Positions 35,492-47,640 of a DNA stretch of 64,000 bases are shown here, piece after piece. A program made the position numbers and the translations under genes. The stretch is taken from the NCBI GenBank assembly GCA_009733575.1, contig ML769435.1:127012-191011 (forward strand), written 5' to 3'. The notes under the pieces are model-generated. The model was not told the origin of the DNA. It worked only from the letters and a program-made list of their open reading frames with translations, and searched no databases. This DNA comes from Gymnopus androsaceus JB14 (lineage: Eukaryota; Basidiomycota; Agaricomycetes; Agaricales; Omphalotaceae). Each line of letters opens with the position of its first letter. Within the stretch, counting starts at the first letter, position 1.

Positions 35492-38400
35492 CAGGAGATA
35501 GTCCAAGGCTTGCAGCAAAATGTTTTGCTTTGGAACTTGGAAGTGCCTTTGTAAATACATCAGCTACCATGTCCTCAGTTGGACAATAAATAAGTTGAAT
35601 ACTGCCATCTTCAATGCAGTAACGAATAAAATGATACCGGATGTCAATATGCTTTGTACGAGCATGAAATTGACTGGCTTGTGAGTGTGCTAGTGCAATC
35701 ACTGATTGATTGTCACCATAAAGTGTGAAAGGTCCATTGATTGGGCCAAAAAGTTCTTCCAAGAATTGGCAAAACCAAAGGGCTTCCTTAGCTGCATGAG
35801 TTAAGGCAACATATTCAGCTTCAGTGGTTGATAAAGTGACAAGTTCTTGTTTCTTAGAACTCCATGATATGACACCACCATCAAGTAAGAATGCATATCC
35901 AGAAATGGCACAGCGTGTTTCTTGTGACATTCCATCTGCATCAGAATATATTTCAAGGCCCAGTTTCCGATTGGGTCCTCCAAATGTGAGTTTCCATTGT
36001 TTTGTACCTTGTAAGTATCGGAAAACACATTTCAATGCTTCCCAATGTATGCGTCCGGGATTAGCCAGATATTGCGAAATATCTGATACTGCAAAAGATA
36101 AATCTGGATGTGTTCCAACTGATACCCAATTAATTTTTCCTGTACCTTTGCGAAATGGTACATGAGCCATTTCTGCAATTTCAAGAGGATCAGTAGGACA
36201 TTGGTCCTTTGAAAGGTGTACATTTGGGTCCAGGGGTGTTGCAAGTGGTTTACAATCTGCCATGTTCATTTCTCTAAGGGCTGATTCAATGAATGCTTCT
36301 TGTGATAGAGAAATTGTCCGATTTTCACGATCTCTAGTCACTTTCATACCAAGTAACCAATCAATTGGTCCCAGAAGGGTGACCTGATATTTTTGCGAGA
36401 TCTTAGCCTGAGTTTCACAGACTAGTTTGGGAGAGGTTCCTGTCATTACAACATCATCCACATGAATTGCTAAAATGACAATATCTGATCCAATGACATG
36501 TCTAAAGACTGCATGATCCTTCTCTAGGGGTGTGAAACCAATTTCCTTGAGACTGCTTCTAAGCATCTCATACCATTTACGACCAGATTGTTTTAGTCCA
36601 TACAAAGTCTTCTTTAACTTAAGGACATATTTATCTCTGTCTGCAAAATTAATGTCTGGAGGTTGCTCCATAAAGATAAGTTCATCATCACTAAATGATG
36701 CATTCAAGTATGCTCCATGAAAGTCTAGGACTTCAATATCCCAATTATTTCTGGCAGCAATTGCAAGGATTGAACGAAATGAGGCAAGTTTTGCAACTGG
36801 TGCAAAAGTTTCAAAGAAATCCACTCCTTCAACTTGGGTAAACCCTTTTGCAACTAATCTTGCCTTATACTTATCAATATTCCCATCCTTTACTTTAATT
36901 TTCAATGCCCATTTGCAGTCCACCACATTGTGGTCTGTAGGCCTAGGAACAACTTGCCATGTTCCAGCATCAAGTAAGGTTTGCAATTCAATCTTTATAG
37001 CTTCCTTCCATTTCTCCCAGTCAGCTCTCTGTTTGGCTTCCTCATAAGATGGTTCAAGACCTTCAGCCTCAACTGAAGCTGCTGCAAGTCCAAATTCCAT
37101 TACATTATCCTGGTCTTCTTTTGGTTCTGGAGCTGGGAGTTGAATTCCTGTTGTAACTATAGGTGCAGATGGCCTGTTATCTGTACGGCCTTCACCACTG
37201 AGTAACTCCTGTACTTTTCGAGTTGCAGTACGTGTCCTTGGTCCTTCTATGATATTCTCTTCACTTAGTTGTGATGAGACATCATATCTTGGTCTGGGTT
37301 TAGCTTTGGGAGTTTCAGGTAATATTGGAAGAATTGCGGGGGCAGGTTGAGATACCGGTAAGTTTATTGGTTTTGCTGGATTCAATGGTGTATTTGGAGC
37401 TGAATGTACTGGAGTTGATGCATTTGAGCTGGAATTTTTATTTTCTGTTTCTGCCTGGATTGGGTTCGGAATGAATCCTTCATTCTCCCCCTCATGCCGA
37501 ATCCCACCAGGCACAAATGTTGGTGCATCCTGATCAAATTTAATGCTCCTTTCCACTGATATCTTTCGATTTTCTGGCCAATAAATCCTATGTCCACTGG
37601 ACTCTAGATCAAATCCAAGCCAGTGCCCAATTCTTGCCCTTCCTTCAAGTTTTGAATTGGTATCATCATGTACCCATACCTTTGCTCCCCACTCCCGAAT
37701 GTGAGATAAATTTGGTTTCTCACCAAACATGACTTCATAAGGTGTTTTATTACCTAATGCACGAGTTACTGCCCGGTTCTTTAACCATATTGCATGTTTC
37801 AAAGCTTCTCCCCATAAATTCCTTGGCAATCCACTAGAATGTAGCATTGCTCTAATTCTTTCCAAAAGTGTTCTGTTGAGTCTCTCAGCGACTCCATTAT
37901 GTTCTGGGGTATCATGAACAGTAAGGTCTCTTTTCATACCTTCTTCTGCCATATATTTATCAAATGTACCACTTAAACATTCTCCCCCTCTATCTGAGCC
38001 TAATACCTTTACTCTAATGTCCTTTTGTTGCCACAACCAGGCACAAAACTGTTTAAAGGCTTCAAATGTTTCATCCTTTGTTCTGAGGAGGTAAGCAATA
38101 GACCATCTTGAATGATCATCTGTAAAAGAACAATAATACTGTTTATGACTTTCTGTTTGTACTGGAGCTGGACCCCATACATCTGAATGTATAAGATCTC
38201 CTATGTTTTCTGCTTGATTCTGTTCCTGCTGCTTTTTAACAGGTTTGCGGGTCTTCTTTGCATACTCACAAGTATTACAAGTTTTTACAGTTTCTGACTC
38301 GTCAAGTTCAAAGCCTTCAATAAGACCATCCTTGACCATTTTTCGACATGCTTCAGGTGCTATATGACCTAGTCGACAATGTAGCTCATTCAATGTAATT

Positions 38401-40354
38401 TTTACAGTCTTTGCAGCCATTGCATGAGCTTCTGATTCATGAATTACCTGATATAATCCATTCTTACACTGAATTTCACCCAAAAATTTATCTTTCTTGT
38501 CATATATCTTGCAGGTATCTCCTCGAAATAGCACTGCACCTCCAGCTGCAGCTATACAGCTAATTGATACTAGGGTGACTCCAAGTTTTGGTGCATATAA
38601 AACATCTTTCATCAGTACTTTAGCTGATTTTCCCTTACCTGGAATTTTAACATGCATGTCTCCTCTTCCAATGGCCTCAAAAGTTCCACTATCAGCAGAT
38701 CTAATACCTTTGGGTGCAGTAGGGACAAAGTTGATAAACTTTTCCTTATATGGAGACATATGGCATGATGCACCTGAGTCATAGAGCTCAGTGACTCCAC
38801 CCAATAATTTCTCAGCATTTGCCAAGAATACACTATTAGGGATGTTTCGCTGCGGCAAATTTTGCTGCTCCAAGATTTGCCATAATATATAGCAAATTTG
38901 GCCGCACTCCATAGAGTTTGCACTACGTCATGCCATAAAAATTTGCCATAAAACTTGGCAAATTTTGCCTCTGCCACTGGCAAATTTTGCCGCAGCAAAA
39001 CATCCCTATTGTATCCAGTAAGTGCTTTACTGAAATCATCAACAATGATTTCTGTACATTCAATGTCCTCTAGTTGCTGTCTTTGTACAGCACTTTCATC
39101 AGGAACATTAAGTTCTATTAAGATAGGCTGCTCTGGTAAATACTTTCTTACCTCTTGATCTTCTTCATTATCTGAGTCATCCTCTACCTCTTGTAGGTCA
39201 GGGATTTCAGTTTCATCAATGTCACTAAACCAGACATTGTCATCATCAGGTTCAGCAGTCCAATCTATTGGATCTACACTTCTGCCTGAAATATTCTGCA
39301 GGCTAGGCATCAAATTGCCATCCTCAGATTCTGTATCACTGTAATCCACAGTACTATGTGAGAAACATACTTCAGGTGAGTTCTGTCCTAACTCTGAGCT
39401 TCTACATGAACCAGTTAGTAATTCATTGTCCCCATTGGACCACAGGTGTTCATCATTGAAATACATCCCATGTATACCTCCCAACTGTTCATTAACATTA
39501 TCTAGGTCTTCCCTAGGCTCAACATACCCTGAAAGGTTTTCCTGAACCATTGCTTCCCATTCAGTGTCTGACATCTCAGTCACATGCCATGCAGAGAGAT
39601 CATCATCTGCAAAATTTGCTTGTTCTTTACCTTTTCCCTTATTCCAGTTCTTTGGCCACTGGCCTTCCTTTCCTCCTCCGTCCTTGAAGCAATCATGCTT
39701 CATATGACCAATCTTACCACAGTTATAACATTTAACTGATTTCTTGTTTGCAGTTTTCTTCCAAGTGCCTGCAACATTATAGGCAGCTTCCTTGGCTCCT
39801 GAATGTGTATTATTTCGCATTCCCAGGTTGCGTCTATCTGCCTCATCCTGGATACCTCTAATATAGGTGTCCACATCAATGGTCTGTTTAAGGAGAGATG
39901 CTGTTGCTGTAATTGCAGCAAGGTAGGGATCATATGACCTTGGTAAAGCAGTCATAATTATTGCAATAAAACTATCATCGCCAGGATCTGCTCCCATTGC
40001 AATGAGGTCTTCACAAATTGCAATCACACGGGTAATGTAGTCTCTTACATCACCATCATTTACGCACCGCTCATCTTGTAGCTTGCGCCTTAAATCCACC
40101 ATCATCATCTTTGACTTCTTTTCAAATTCATCTACCAACTTTTTCCACATCTTTCCTACCAAAGTTTCACTTTTAATCTTCAAGAATAGTGAGTCCGGTA
40201 ATGTACTCGCTATGCCTTGCTTAATCACTGCTGATTCAGTTGTCCATATCTTCATTGTCTTTTCCCATGCTTCAATAGCAGCTTTCTCTGTTGATGTTAC
40301 ATTAGAAGCATCAGCAACAGATGGCTTTGAAGTGGGGACTGCCATTTCAGACAA
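35487..40354 (-). pseudogene. Copia 2 gag-pol, intact except for a MITE insertion
   Basis: Gag from 40354 runs through a UBN2-type gag domain and a CYNCGKIGHMKHDC zinc knuckle (near 39730) to the insertion at 39010. Pol resumes at about 38832 and runs uninterrupted to 35487. Pol contains protease LYDSGASCHM, a GAG-pre-integrase HCRLGH, integrase with SDVWGP, SDRGGE and HDTPEHNGVAERLNRTLLE, RT with LYGLKQSGRKWY and an intact HVDD, and RNase H (SDADGMSQ, STTEAEYVALTHAAKEALW, ARTKHIDIRYHF). The insertion plus target copy is 173 bp (2 mod 3), which matches the frame shift between gag and pol, so the parent was a single open frame. As it stands translation stops about 30 codons into a shifted pol. 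Confidence 0.93.
38838..39005. mobile_element. 168-bp MITE inside Copia 2 gag-pol
   Basis: The ends are GGGATGTTTCGCTGCGGC and, inverted, GGGATGTTTTGCTGCGGC, continuing into CAAATTTTGC; the repeats are about 28 bp. Several internal GGCAAATTTTGCC palindromes follow. CTATT occurs at 38833-38837 and 39006-39010, giving a candidate 5-bp duplication, though limits may shift by a base or two. GGGATGTT ends recall hAT-type MITEs, which would normally make an 8-bp duplication, so the class is uncertain. It adds coding sequence to the end of gag and breaks pol. Confidence 0.82.
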
Positions 40355-40591
40355 ATAATCCTGAAGTCCGGCAGCTTCAACTGCGAAGATAAATCGGTCA
40401 CGATATATGACCCAATTAGAACCATCAGCATTGCACTTAGCAAACGGAGGAAGTAATCCCCAAGCTTAGAGTTGCTTGTATTACTAGTAGACATGATAGG
40501 CAAATTCAGATGTTAGATTCAAAGTTGTTGAGTTTAATACTTGTTGTGATGAGTAGTCTCAAAGATATCTATTTATATTCAGTCAAGGTTG

Positions 40592-40603
40592 GGGCCCATA
40601 ACC
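40592..40603 (-). other. Copia 2 primer binding site
   Basis: Minus strand GGTTATGGGCCC directly after the 5' LTR, complementary to the anticodon arm of initiator tRNA-Met and identical to the Copia 1 site. Confidence 0.75.
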
Positions 40604-40766
40604 TATTAGAAGGCTATATCTTGCTGAATATCATTTGGTGGGGTAAAAACTATTGTTATTTGATAGTGAGCTCAGATGAGCCCTTTATATACTGTACAAA
40701 TTATATTTCCGCAGTCCGCAGTACTGTACATTGATGTATATCACTGTGCAAGCTGCGCATTAGCTG
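40604..40766 (-). repeat. Copia 2 5' LTR, truncated
   Basis: Matches 35201-35363 of the 3' LTR, then stops at TTAGCTG. About 116 bp of upstream U3 are missing. The TATA-like TATATAAAGGG is kept, so a transcript could still start here. Confidence 0.88.
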
Positions 40767-41992
40767 TTCATAGCTATGCTGGTCATATCGAGATGATTCG
40801 TGGTAGGCAGTAAGTAAGTCCCGAGTCTGAACGTGTATCGTTTTGAGAGGGCTAATCAGATTCCTTTCTGTTAGATGCATCATACCTTCTATAGACTCGA
40901 ATCTGGACTATGGTTGAGTAGATCGATAGCGTGAATTCATGCATAGAAGATCACGATACTTGAAGAAAAGAGATCAGACTCGAATCTTCACCAAACTCGA
41001 GCAGGAAAACATAGTACAGCCGAAGTTTAACAACGACCCAGGCTGGACTAAAAGTCGAGCACCGGAGCTGCGATTGAGCAAGAAGCATTAATGACTGAGG
41101 AGAATTTGAAATGAAAACACTTGATCAAAAGTTGACGAGAAATGAGCCACAAAGAGTCAGTTATACTGAAAAAACAGCACATTCCTGGGATACATCTTAA
41201 TGATTCTCAGTAGCGGATAGCGAGAGATGCTCGCATTGTGCTTAATCAATGATGTAGAATGCGCTGAGCGCTTCAGGTCTGATGACTGGCAATATGATGA
41301 ATGATTCAAGGCATGGACATGGTACTTGCATTGCTTTGTCACAGCTCAGAGGAATGTGATGCTGTCCAGCTTTGGCGTTCCGCACTAATTTATGTGTGAT
41401 CCTTATACCCTGATGCCTTTTAATCTCTTTTGTTATAATTATGTTAAAATATGATACATGAAATGACAAGAAATGTGAATATTTTAGTAATGGTCTGGTG
41501 GAAAGATGGGAGAGCACTGTATTCCGCAAATTTTTCAATGGTTTTCTAGTTTACACATGCGGCTATAGCCAAAAGCCCTAATTGGGATAAGGCCATAGTC
41601 AGATGACAAGCAAGATGGAATATTTAAGTCAGCATCAATGAGCACTAGCAAGTTGACATAGTTTAGGCAGTCATCAGCAAGTAAGAAGTAAGTATTCAAA
41701 TGCACAAGTTCCCTCTATAATGGAGTTTACCATAATCACTAAATCCAGAGTCAAGGTTAAGCAAGTATAATTGGAACAAAAGGTGCCCCAAATGGATCAA
41801 GATAGATCAAGATAGATCAAGATGTTCACAAAAGGGATCAAGATGTGCACAAAGCGGAGTAAGAGGTGCTTGAGATCTTTTTCCAAGAACAAAGCACCAC
41901 TGCTCACACCTCCATTATATTATGCATAAGGTCAAGCTGGATGAAGCCAAACTACTGTATACCTAGGTTAAGCCCACATTGCTTTAGGCATA
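40767..41992. other. Intergenic, nothing recognised
   Basis: No convincing frames. A short direct repeat of AGATCAAGAT (three units) lies at about 41798-41825. Confidence 0.4.
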
Positions 41993-42255
41993 CTGTATAA
42001 TTATGACCTAAAGTTCCCGTAACCATAACATGGACCCTGGGAACTTGGTCATTTTGAAAATTGTAATGGATAACAGGGTTCAAGGAACTTTGAATTTTGC
42101 AAAATAGTAACTCAAATTTCCAAAAATTGCACCAAAATGCCCAAAAAACACCAGAAATTTTTTCCGTAATGCTAATTTTTGGCCTGAGAACTCCACTTTT
42201 TGAAGTTCTCACCATAACACATAAAACCCCGGCACTTTAGGTTGTAATTATACAG
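41993..42255. mobile_element. TA-flanked MITE (Tc1/mariner-like)
   Basis: 263 bp with terminal inverted repeats CTGTATAATTATGACCTAAA and CTGTATAATTACAACCTAAA (read inward), flanked by TA on both sides (41991-41992, 42256-42257). Pairing continues imperfectly to CCATAAC words on both sides. There is no coding frame. A TA duplication is the hallmark of Tc1/mariner-type elements; the assignment rests on that alone. Confidence 0.75.
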
Positions 42256-43023
42256 TAGTCCTGTTGCAACTGCATACCAGTCAAGACACAGACTAAGGAG
42301 TCAACCAGTCAAAGTCAAAGTCTGTGAATGAGTCCAACTGATAAGTCAAGTATATGATTTGTAGTCCAAGTCCAGATCGTGAGTCCAAAATGCAGTCCAA
42401 GTCCGAAAGACGGTGAAAACTGCCGCCATACAAGGTTCACGTTCAGTATCGACTCGGACTGTAGGACAGGGTCTGTGCCCTATAGGCAGGAGATGCTATG
42501 GATTATCCTCCTGCGTCTATGATCAGAAGTTGTATACGGCTCCAGTACTTCATCCGAACGATCTCCTTTTCATCGGGAAATTGGCGGAATTGTTGTATAG
42601 CCTTGTATCAAATACGGTAATGTTCTAATCTTATCAGTCATTGCATCGCATCACGATTGGTTACAATGGCTCTGCAACACTGTATGGCTCTTGTGATCTG
42701 CTTCCAATATTGTGAGTAGTTACATGGGGTTGTAGCTTCAGTGCAATGCTGTATTGCACCCATAAGACAATCTAAGATTACATAGGATACATATTACTAT
42801 TATAATGCGTTACTTAGTGAGTCGGGACTCGGCCATCAGATGTACTTATATGCTCACTACAACGTACGTCAATATACTTCGACTTAGAGTCGGTCTATGT
42901 TGACATACAGTAGCAGTATTTTATCTAGTCAGTATCTGGATTGACACATTGACGCGGTGCTTACACCTAGCAGCACTCACAAGATACATCACACTAGCCT
43001 GAGATTTATTGAAACCAAAGTTA
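42256..43023. other. Downstream flank of the Plavaka-type gene
   Basis: No gene was seen. It contains repeated AGTC-rich words near 42280-42400 (GTCAAAGTCAAAGTC, AAGTCCAAGTCC). A terminal inverted repeat for the transposase gene was searched for by eye and not found. Confidence 0.4.
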
Positions 43024-46000
43024 CTACGCGGAACCGTACTCATCATTCCATTGCCAGTCCGCTTCACCCTCAGCTCCGTCCTTCTCATCATCCTCTGATA
43101 CATCGTCCTGCGACTCCAGCTCGTCACTATTGTCATCATCTGAAGGATTTTCTCCATCGTCATCAGAAGCTGGATGACTAGGAGGTGAAGTATCATCCAC
43201 ATCATCACGATCCATATCGGATTGTAATTCATCATCCTCATCTTCGCTATCACCTTCATCTGAATTTTCATTCTTGTCTGTACCATGAAGAAAAAACTCT
43301 CGGTTTGAAATATGGCCAACTCCACCAGCCAGGGAAATAGCACATGTACATGTCACGATCCACAAAACTTGAAAAGATTATTAGTTTGGATTGGGTTAAT
43401 AAGACTTTTAGTACTTACATTCCAACGTAGAAGTACTGCCAATCATCAGTTTCACCATTTTTCTGTGCTGCAGTAGAGGAAGTAGTTCTCAGAAGTTCAT
43501 CGGTACGTCCATCACTAAAGGAAGGCAAAAGATGACAACCCTGGATGACATGTGCAGGATCGAGAAAGCCAAAGGCATAAGGATCACTTTCATTGACAAA
43601 GCCAACCTTGGGCAGTCGAGCCTTTTTTGGTCCAGAAACGTGTTCAGGATCTACTCCCATCCAACGTACCCACAAGAATTCCATTACCACAGGTCCCGTT
43701 TGCAAAGTGCTTGCTTTCGGATGGGTTGAGACAACCGTGGCTCGATATATACCAAGAACACATGCATACCAGTAAGGATGCTCATCAGGAAGTGACTCTG
43801 GAGAGAGCATCATAACATCAGCATGACTATCCGGGTTGATACTGTCCTTGGTCTCGTCTGACATCGTAAGTGGTGTAGTTGACTCGCAGTGTTTTCAACG
43901 AGGTAAAACGACTGTCTTTTAGGCGGATTTGTCTGCGATCCTCATCCGTGAAAGTCTCATGAGTGTCGCCATCAAATTCATGGGACATTAAACGACCAAG
44001 GAGGTGATCTTGAAGCTTGGGCCAGAAATTCTACTATAGTGTCAGCCGCAGTTCAGCAAATAAGACCTAGGAACAGACCTTTGCAGCTGGATCATTGCGT
44101 TGGCTTTTCACAAAAGAGCCAACGTTATGGAACATTTTCTCTGATTTGCCGATATGATGATGAAGGTCGATATTGGCGTTAAACAGCCCCTGCTGATGGC
44201 ATCGCCTGGTATGAATACCACGGCGGTCAAATGCACGCTTTGCCCATTCAACCCGGCAAAGCCTACGCCCAATCTGTTTTGGATCTTTCTTCTTATTCCC
44301 TAAACCATAGAGCTTCTTGACAACTCAATGAGCAAGCTCTCCCTGAGTATGCAACTAATAAGTACCATAGTGATATCTGGATATTCACACTTACAAGTTG
44401 TGTTGAGTAACTATCCGTTGGGCCAAAGAGGCGGGTGGTACGGACATAGTCACCCATGGCATGAAACTTGTATGTGATCAAGTTCAAGAATTTCCTGTGT
44501 TGGCCTTGCTGAGCTGGTGCTGAAGTGGCAGTTCCCATGGTTTGCGCAGCCTTTTCTGCATTGCGACGATTCTGAGCAGCCAATTCTTGGTCAGTTTCAT
44601 ATGTGGTAAATACTGTATTGGAAAGGTCACAAAACTGATGGATGAGTTTACCAAACTCATGTGTAGTGTCTTCCAGATAGTCCAGAGTGCTGTCCGTATG
44701 TAACCGAAGTTTTGCGAGAGCATGCCATTCCGCTGTCTGATACAACAGTGTCATGAGACGCTTGTTGTGTGGCTCAGGAAGCAGTCCTTTGAATACAGGA
44801 ATACAACACTAATAATTCATGTTAGCTTCCAATATTTACTTTAAAGGTGATTTACTCACTTGCAAAAGATCTTCGAAGTCTCGTGCCGCCAATTTCTTCA
44901 TTTCCGAAGCATTGTTTGTGAAGAGGCGAATTGTATCAAATCCAAATGCAGGTATTTTGCAGAACCTAATGCATGTTGAGTTTAGTTTGTTCTCTCAAAG
45001 AGACGCTGAAATTACCAATTATCTAGTTCTTCCATCAATTTTGGGTCAACAGCATAGACAACTCGAATAAGGTGAGCAAATAGAGCTTTCCAAACTCCGA
45101 GCTCAAACTCATGCATGAAGTCTACAGCTAACATGCGTGATAAATCAAAGTCATGGCCAAGCCAGTCAATAAACGCATTCTTGAGAATGAATCAGCTCAG
45201 TAATAGAGACCTATGCCAGACACAGTACTCACTAACATTGGAACCGATGAGGTTTCTTTCAAAAGACGCTCGACAGCACTCCTCGAATTTTTACCCCTTC
45301 ATTATAGATCCATTGACGAGCACGCAGTACTTTATCTACGAGAAAAATGCGGATCTTTTCTCGCAGCTTCATATCACGCTTTGAGCCCATCTGGTCAAGC
45401 AAACCTTTGGGAATGAGACAGCGAGGGCAAGGGCAGGATCCAAGGTCCCGGATAGTCGCTAATAAAACCCTGTTTGTAGCCATTAATTTTGCACAACTCA
45501 AAGCAAGAAAGACTTACTTTTCTGGATAATCGGCTGAATAAGTAAAGAAATGCGGATACACACAATGTTCAACACCGTCAAAGCACTTGATCACTATACC
45601 ATATTTATAGGCATGCACAAACTCGTCATCGAGAAGGAATCTCCGGACTGCATGCATGAGCTCTCGATTACAGTGCGTGATGATTTCCTTGGCCTGCATC
45701 TTCCAGTTGACATTGAACTTTGAAATCTCGTGTTTAACTGAGTCTGGGATTGAAGGGATATAGGCAAAGTGATGAACGGCACCAGAGTTTGGTGAAGCAC
45801 GAATATACTTCGAAATATTTCTGAAAAGCATGTAGATTGGCCAGAGCTTCGCCGTTCCAAAACTTGCAAGATGGGTTGCATCCGACCAACACATGAGAGC
45901 AGCAACAACCTTTTCACATTTGCAATTTCTGTCATCTGTCGGAGCACGTTGAATACTATCATGCTCCTTTCAGGAATGCATCAGAGTTATACAGGTCTGT

Positions 46001-47302
46001 TCGGACACGTTGGAAATCATCTTTTCCTGGACCGGTTTTCTGGAATAAATGGAATGGCGAGAAATGGAATTTACTGGAGAGCGAATCAGTGAATGCCGCT
46101 TGTATTACAGAGAGAGGTTTCCAGTACAAGAGTTGAGGAATGGTGAATTTTCGGGGAGGAATAGAGGCATCACCGGAGGGGACTTCGAATCTCCACATTT
46201 GTCTCAATGAAGGAGTCTTTAAGGTGATTGTAAGCGAGGTCTTCATCAGCTTTGGTCACTTTTGCGTTAGCTGTTTGTGTGTTGTAACCCTTCAACTCCT
46301 CAGGTCAAAAATCGGGATGCTGTATGATGCGTGCAAGGCTATCCATTTCTCCATTGGACTTTGTTGCGTTACCGTTATTTTGCCATCCCGTCAAGAGCAT
46401 TTGTGTTGGGTTCAACGGAGAGTCATTGACAGGCTGCAGAGGTGAGTCTACTTCCTCCGTTTCAGGTTGTCGTGGAAGATTAGATAGATCCTCGAGGCCA
46501 ATTTCTCCGTCAGGATCATGAGAGGGTCTACGCGGATACTCTTGCCACAAGCCAAACTTGTTCAGCTGTGTTGCTGAGTTGATCCCGGAAGTATGAGAAT
46601 AACTCTGCGGGAGCACGCAATGGAGTAGGAGATTCTGCCGTTCTTCAACCTCGAATTTCAGGGCCTGCAACAGCAGCAGTTCCTTGTGGAAGAACATCTT
46701 TGTATCTTGCAGGGAGACGACGAGACCGTAAAGGTCTCCCAGCGCTGAAGAAAACACTGGTTCTGGCTCAGGAGATGGATCGGAACTAGGTCCACAGGAT
46801 TCTCAAAAGGTACTCCATTGCAGTATCATCATCTAGGGATGCTCCGTGAGGATTACTATCATGAAATTCTACGGCATTATGTTAGATAATAATTAAACTT
46901 CAATTGGATGTACAAACCATCAAGTTGTCTTGAGGAATTGGAAAACTAGAAGATGAAGAAGATGAAGCCTCAGGCTGTGCCATAGTAAGTAAGCAATAAG
47001 AATATTGGCAAAAATATGATTAAAGTACAGACCTGTGGATCAGGTACTATGAGGCTACTTCTTGGATTCTTGGATGACTCAGACCCAAGGTGTTTTGTCT
47101 TTCGACGTTTCCGAGTTTGTTCTCGCTGAAGAGCTGGATCTTCATCACTGACCACTGGCAGCCGCATCAATTTCTCAATCCTGTGCTTGTGACAGCTACG
47201 ATATCTCCCCCAGATATTGCAGCTAGCTCGATGCTTATTTGCTGCACGAGCACTACTAAAAGATTGATGTGTGCATTCAGGGGCACACCTGTAGTCAGTC
47301 AT
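43024..47302 (-). pseudogene. Plavaka-type DDE transposase, frameshifted
   Basis: A multi-exon minus-strand gene starting at 47302 (MTDYRCAPECTHQSF...ANKHRASC), a C2H2-like N-terminus usual in this family. Exon pieces follow at about 46757-46305, 46246-45963, 45894-45535 (SDATHLASFGTAKLWPIY, THCNRELMHAVRRFLLDD, FTYSADYPEK), 45480-45259 (CPCPRCLIPK), 45237-45070 (DFMHEFELGVWKALFAHLIR), 44754-44393 (YQTAEWHALAKLRLHTDS) and 43864-43415 (HPYWYACVLGIYRAT, MEFLWVRWMG, YFYVGM). The last exon has a very acidic tail. At least two single-base shifts are seen: in the A-run of GGGGTAAAAATTCG (near 45280) and between FVDRDMYMC and GGVGHIS (near 43335). The family (KDZ/Plavaka class) is known from basidiomycetes; the name is from memory of conserved blocks. 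Confidence 0.65.
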
Positions 47303-47640
47303 ATTGGATGAGAGAAGATAGCAGTGTTCTGGAATGCGGTGGGTCAGATTTGACAAGGAGAAAAAGAAGCAGTGACAATACTAGCCACCTAGGCCAGCAG
47401 CCGAGCATATACTTGACCGTTCAGGAGAGGAAGATATGGGCGCCGTCGGAGTTGCATCATCGCCAAGTGATAAAGATAAGAAATCATTATTAATTAGGCT
47501 AAGCGGCTACAGTTGCTACATGTTTCAAGTCGCGATCATCTGACGGATCTACAAGTCTGTTTTATTTAGCCAGCCGTATATAAGGAGATCAACTCAACAA
47601 ACCTTTTTTCTCCCTTAACCTACCATCTGTCCTCTGAAAA
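47303..47640. promoter_or_regulatory. Bidirectional promoter region between transposase and DUF6698 genes
   Basis: 338 bp separate the two divergent starts. On the plus strand CCGTATATAAGGAG (about 47572-47585) is a TATA-like element 55-65 bp before the DUF6698 ATG, followed by a CT-rich leader. Confidence 0.5.

Larger units (their letters stand above)
35201..40766 (-). mobile_element. Ty1/Copia LTR retrotransposon, element 2
   Basis: Minus strand, with a 279-bp 3' LTR (35201-35479) and a 5' LTR cut to 163 bp (40604-40766). The shared LTR part differs at three positions, all transitions. The primer binding site matches that of Copia 1, and a CTTGAGGGGGAG tract adjoins the 3' LTR. Gag-pol has no stop codon; the only break is a 168-bp MITE. 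The element sits in an integrase-core remnant on its left. The right flank starts at the truncation, so no target duplication can be seen. Confidence 0.93.
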
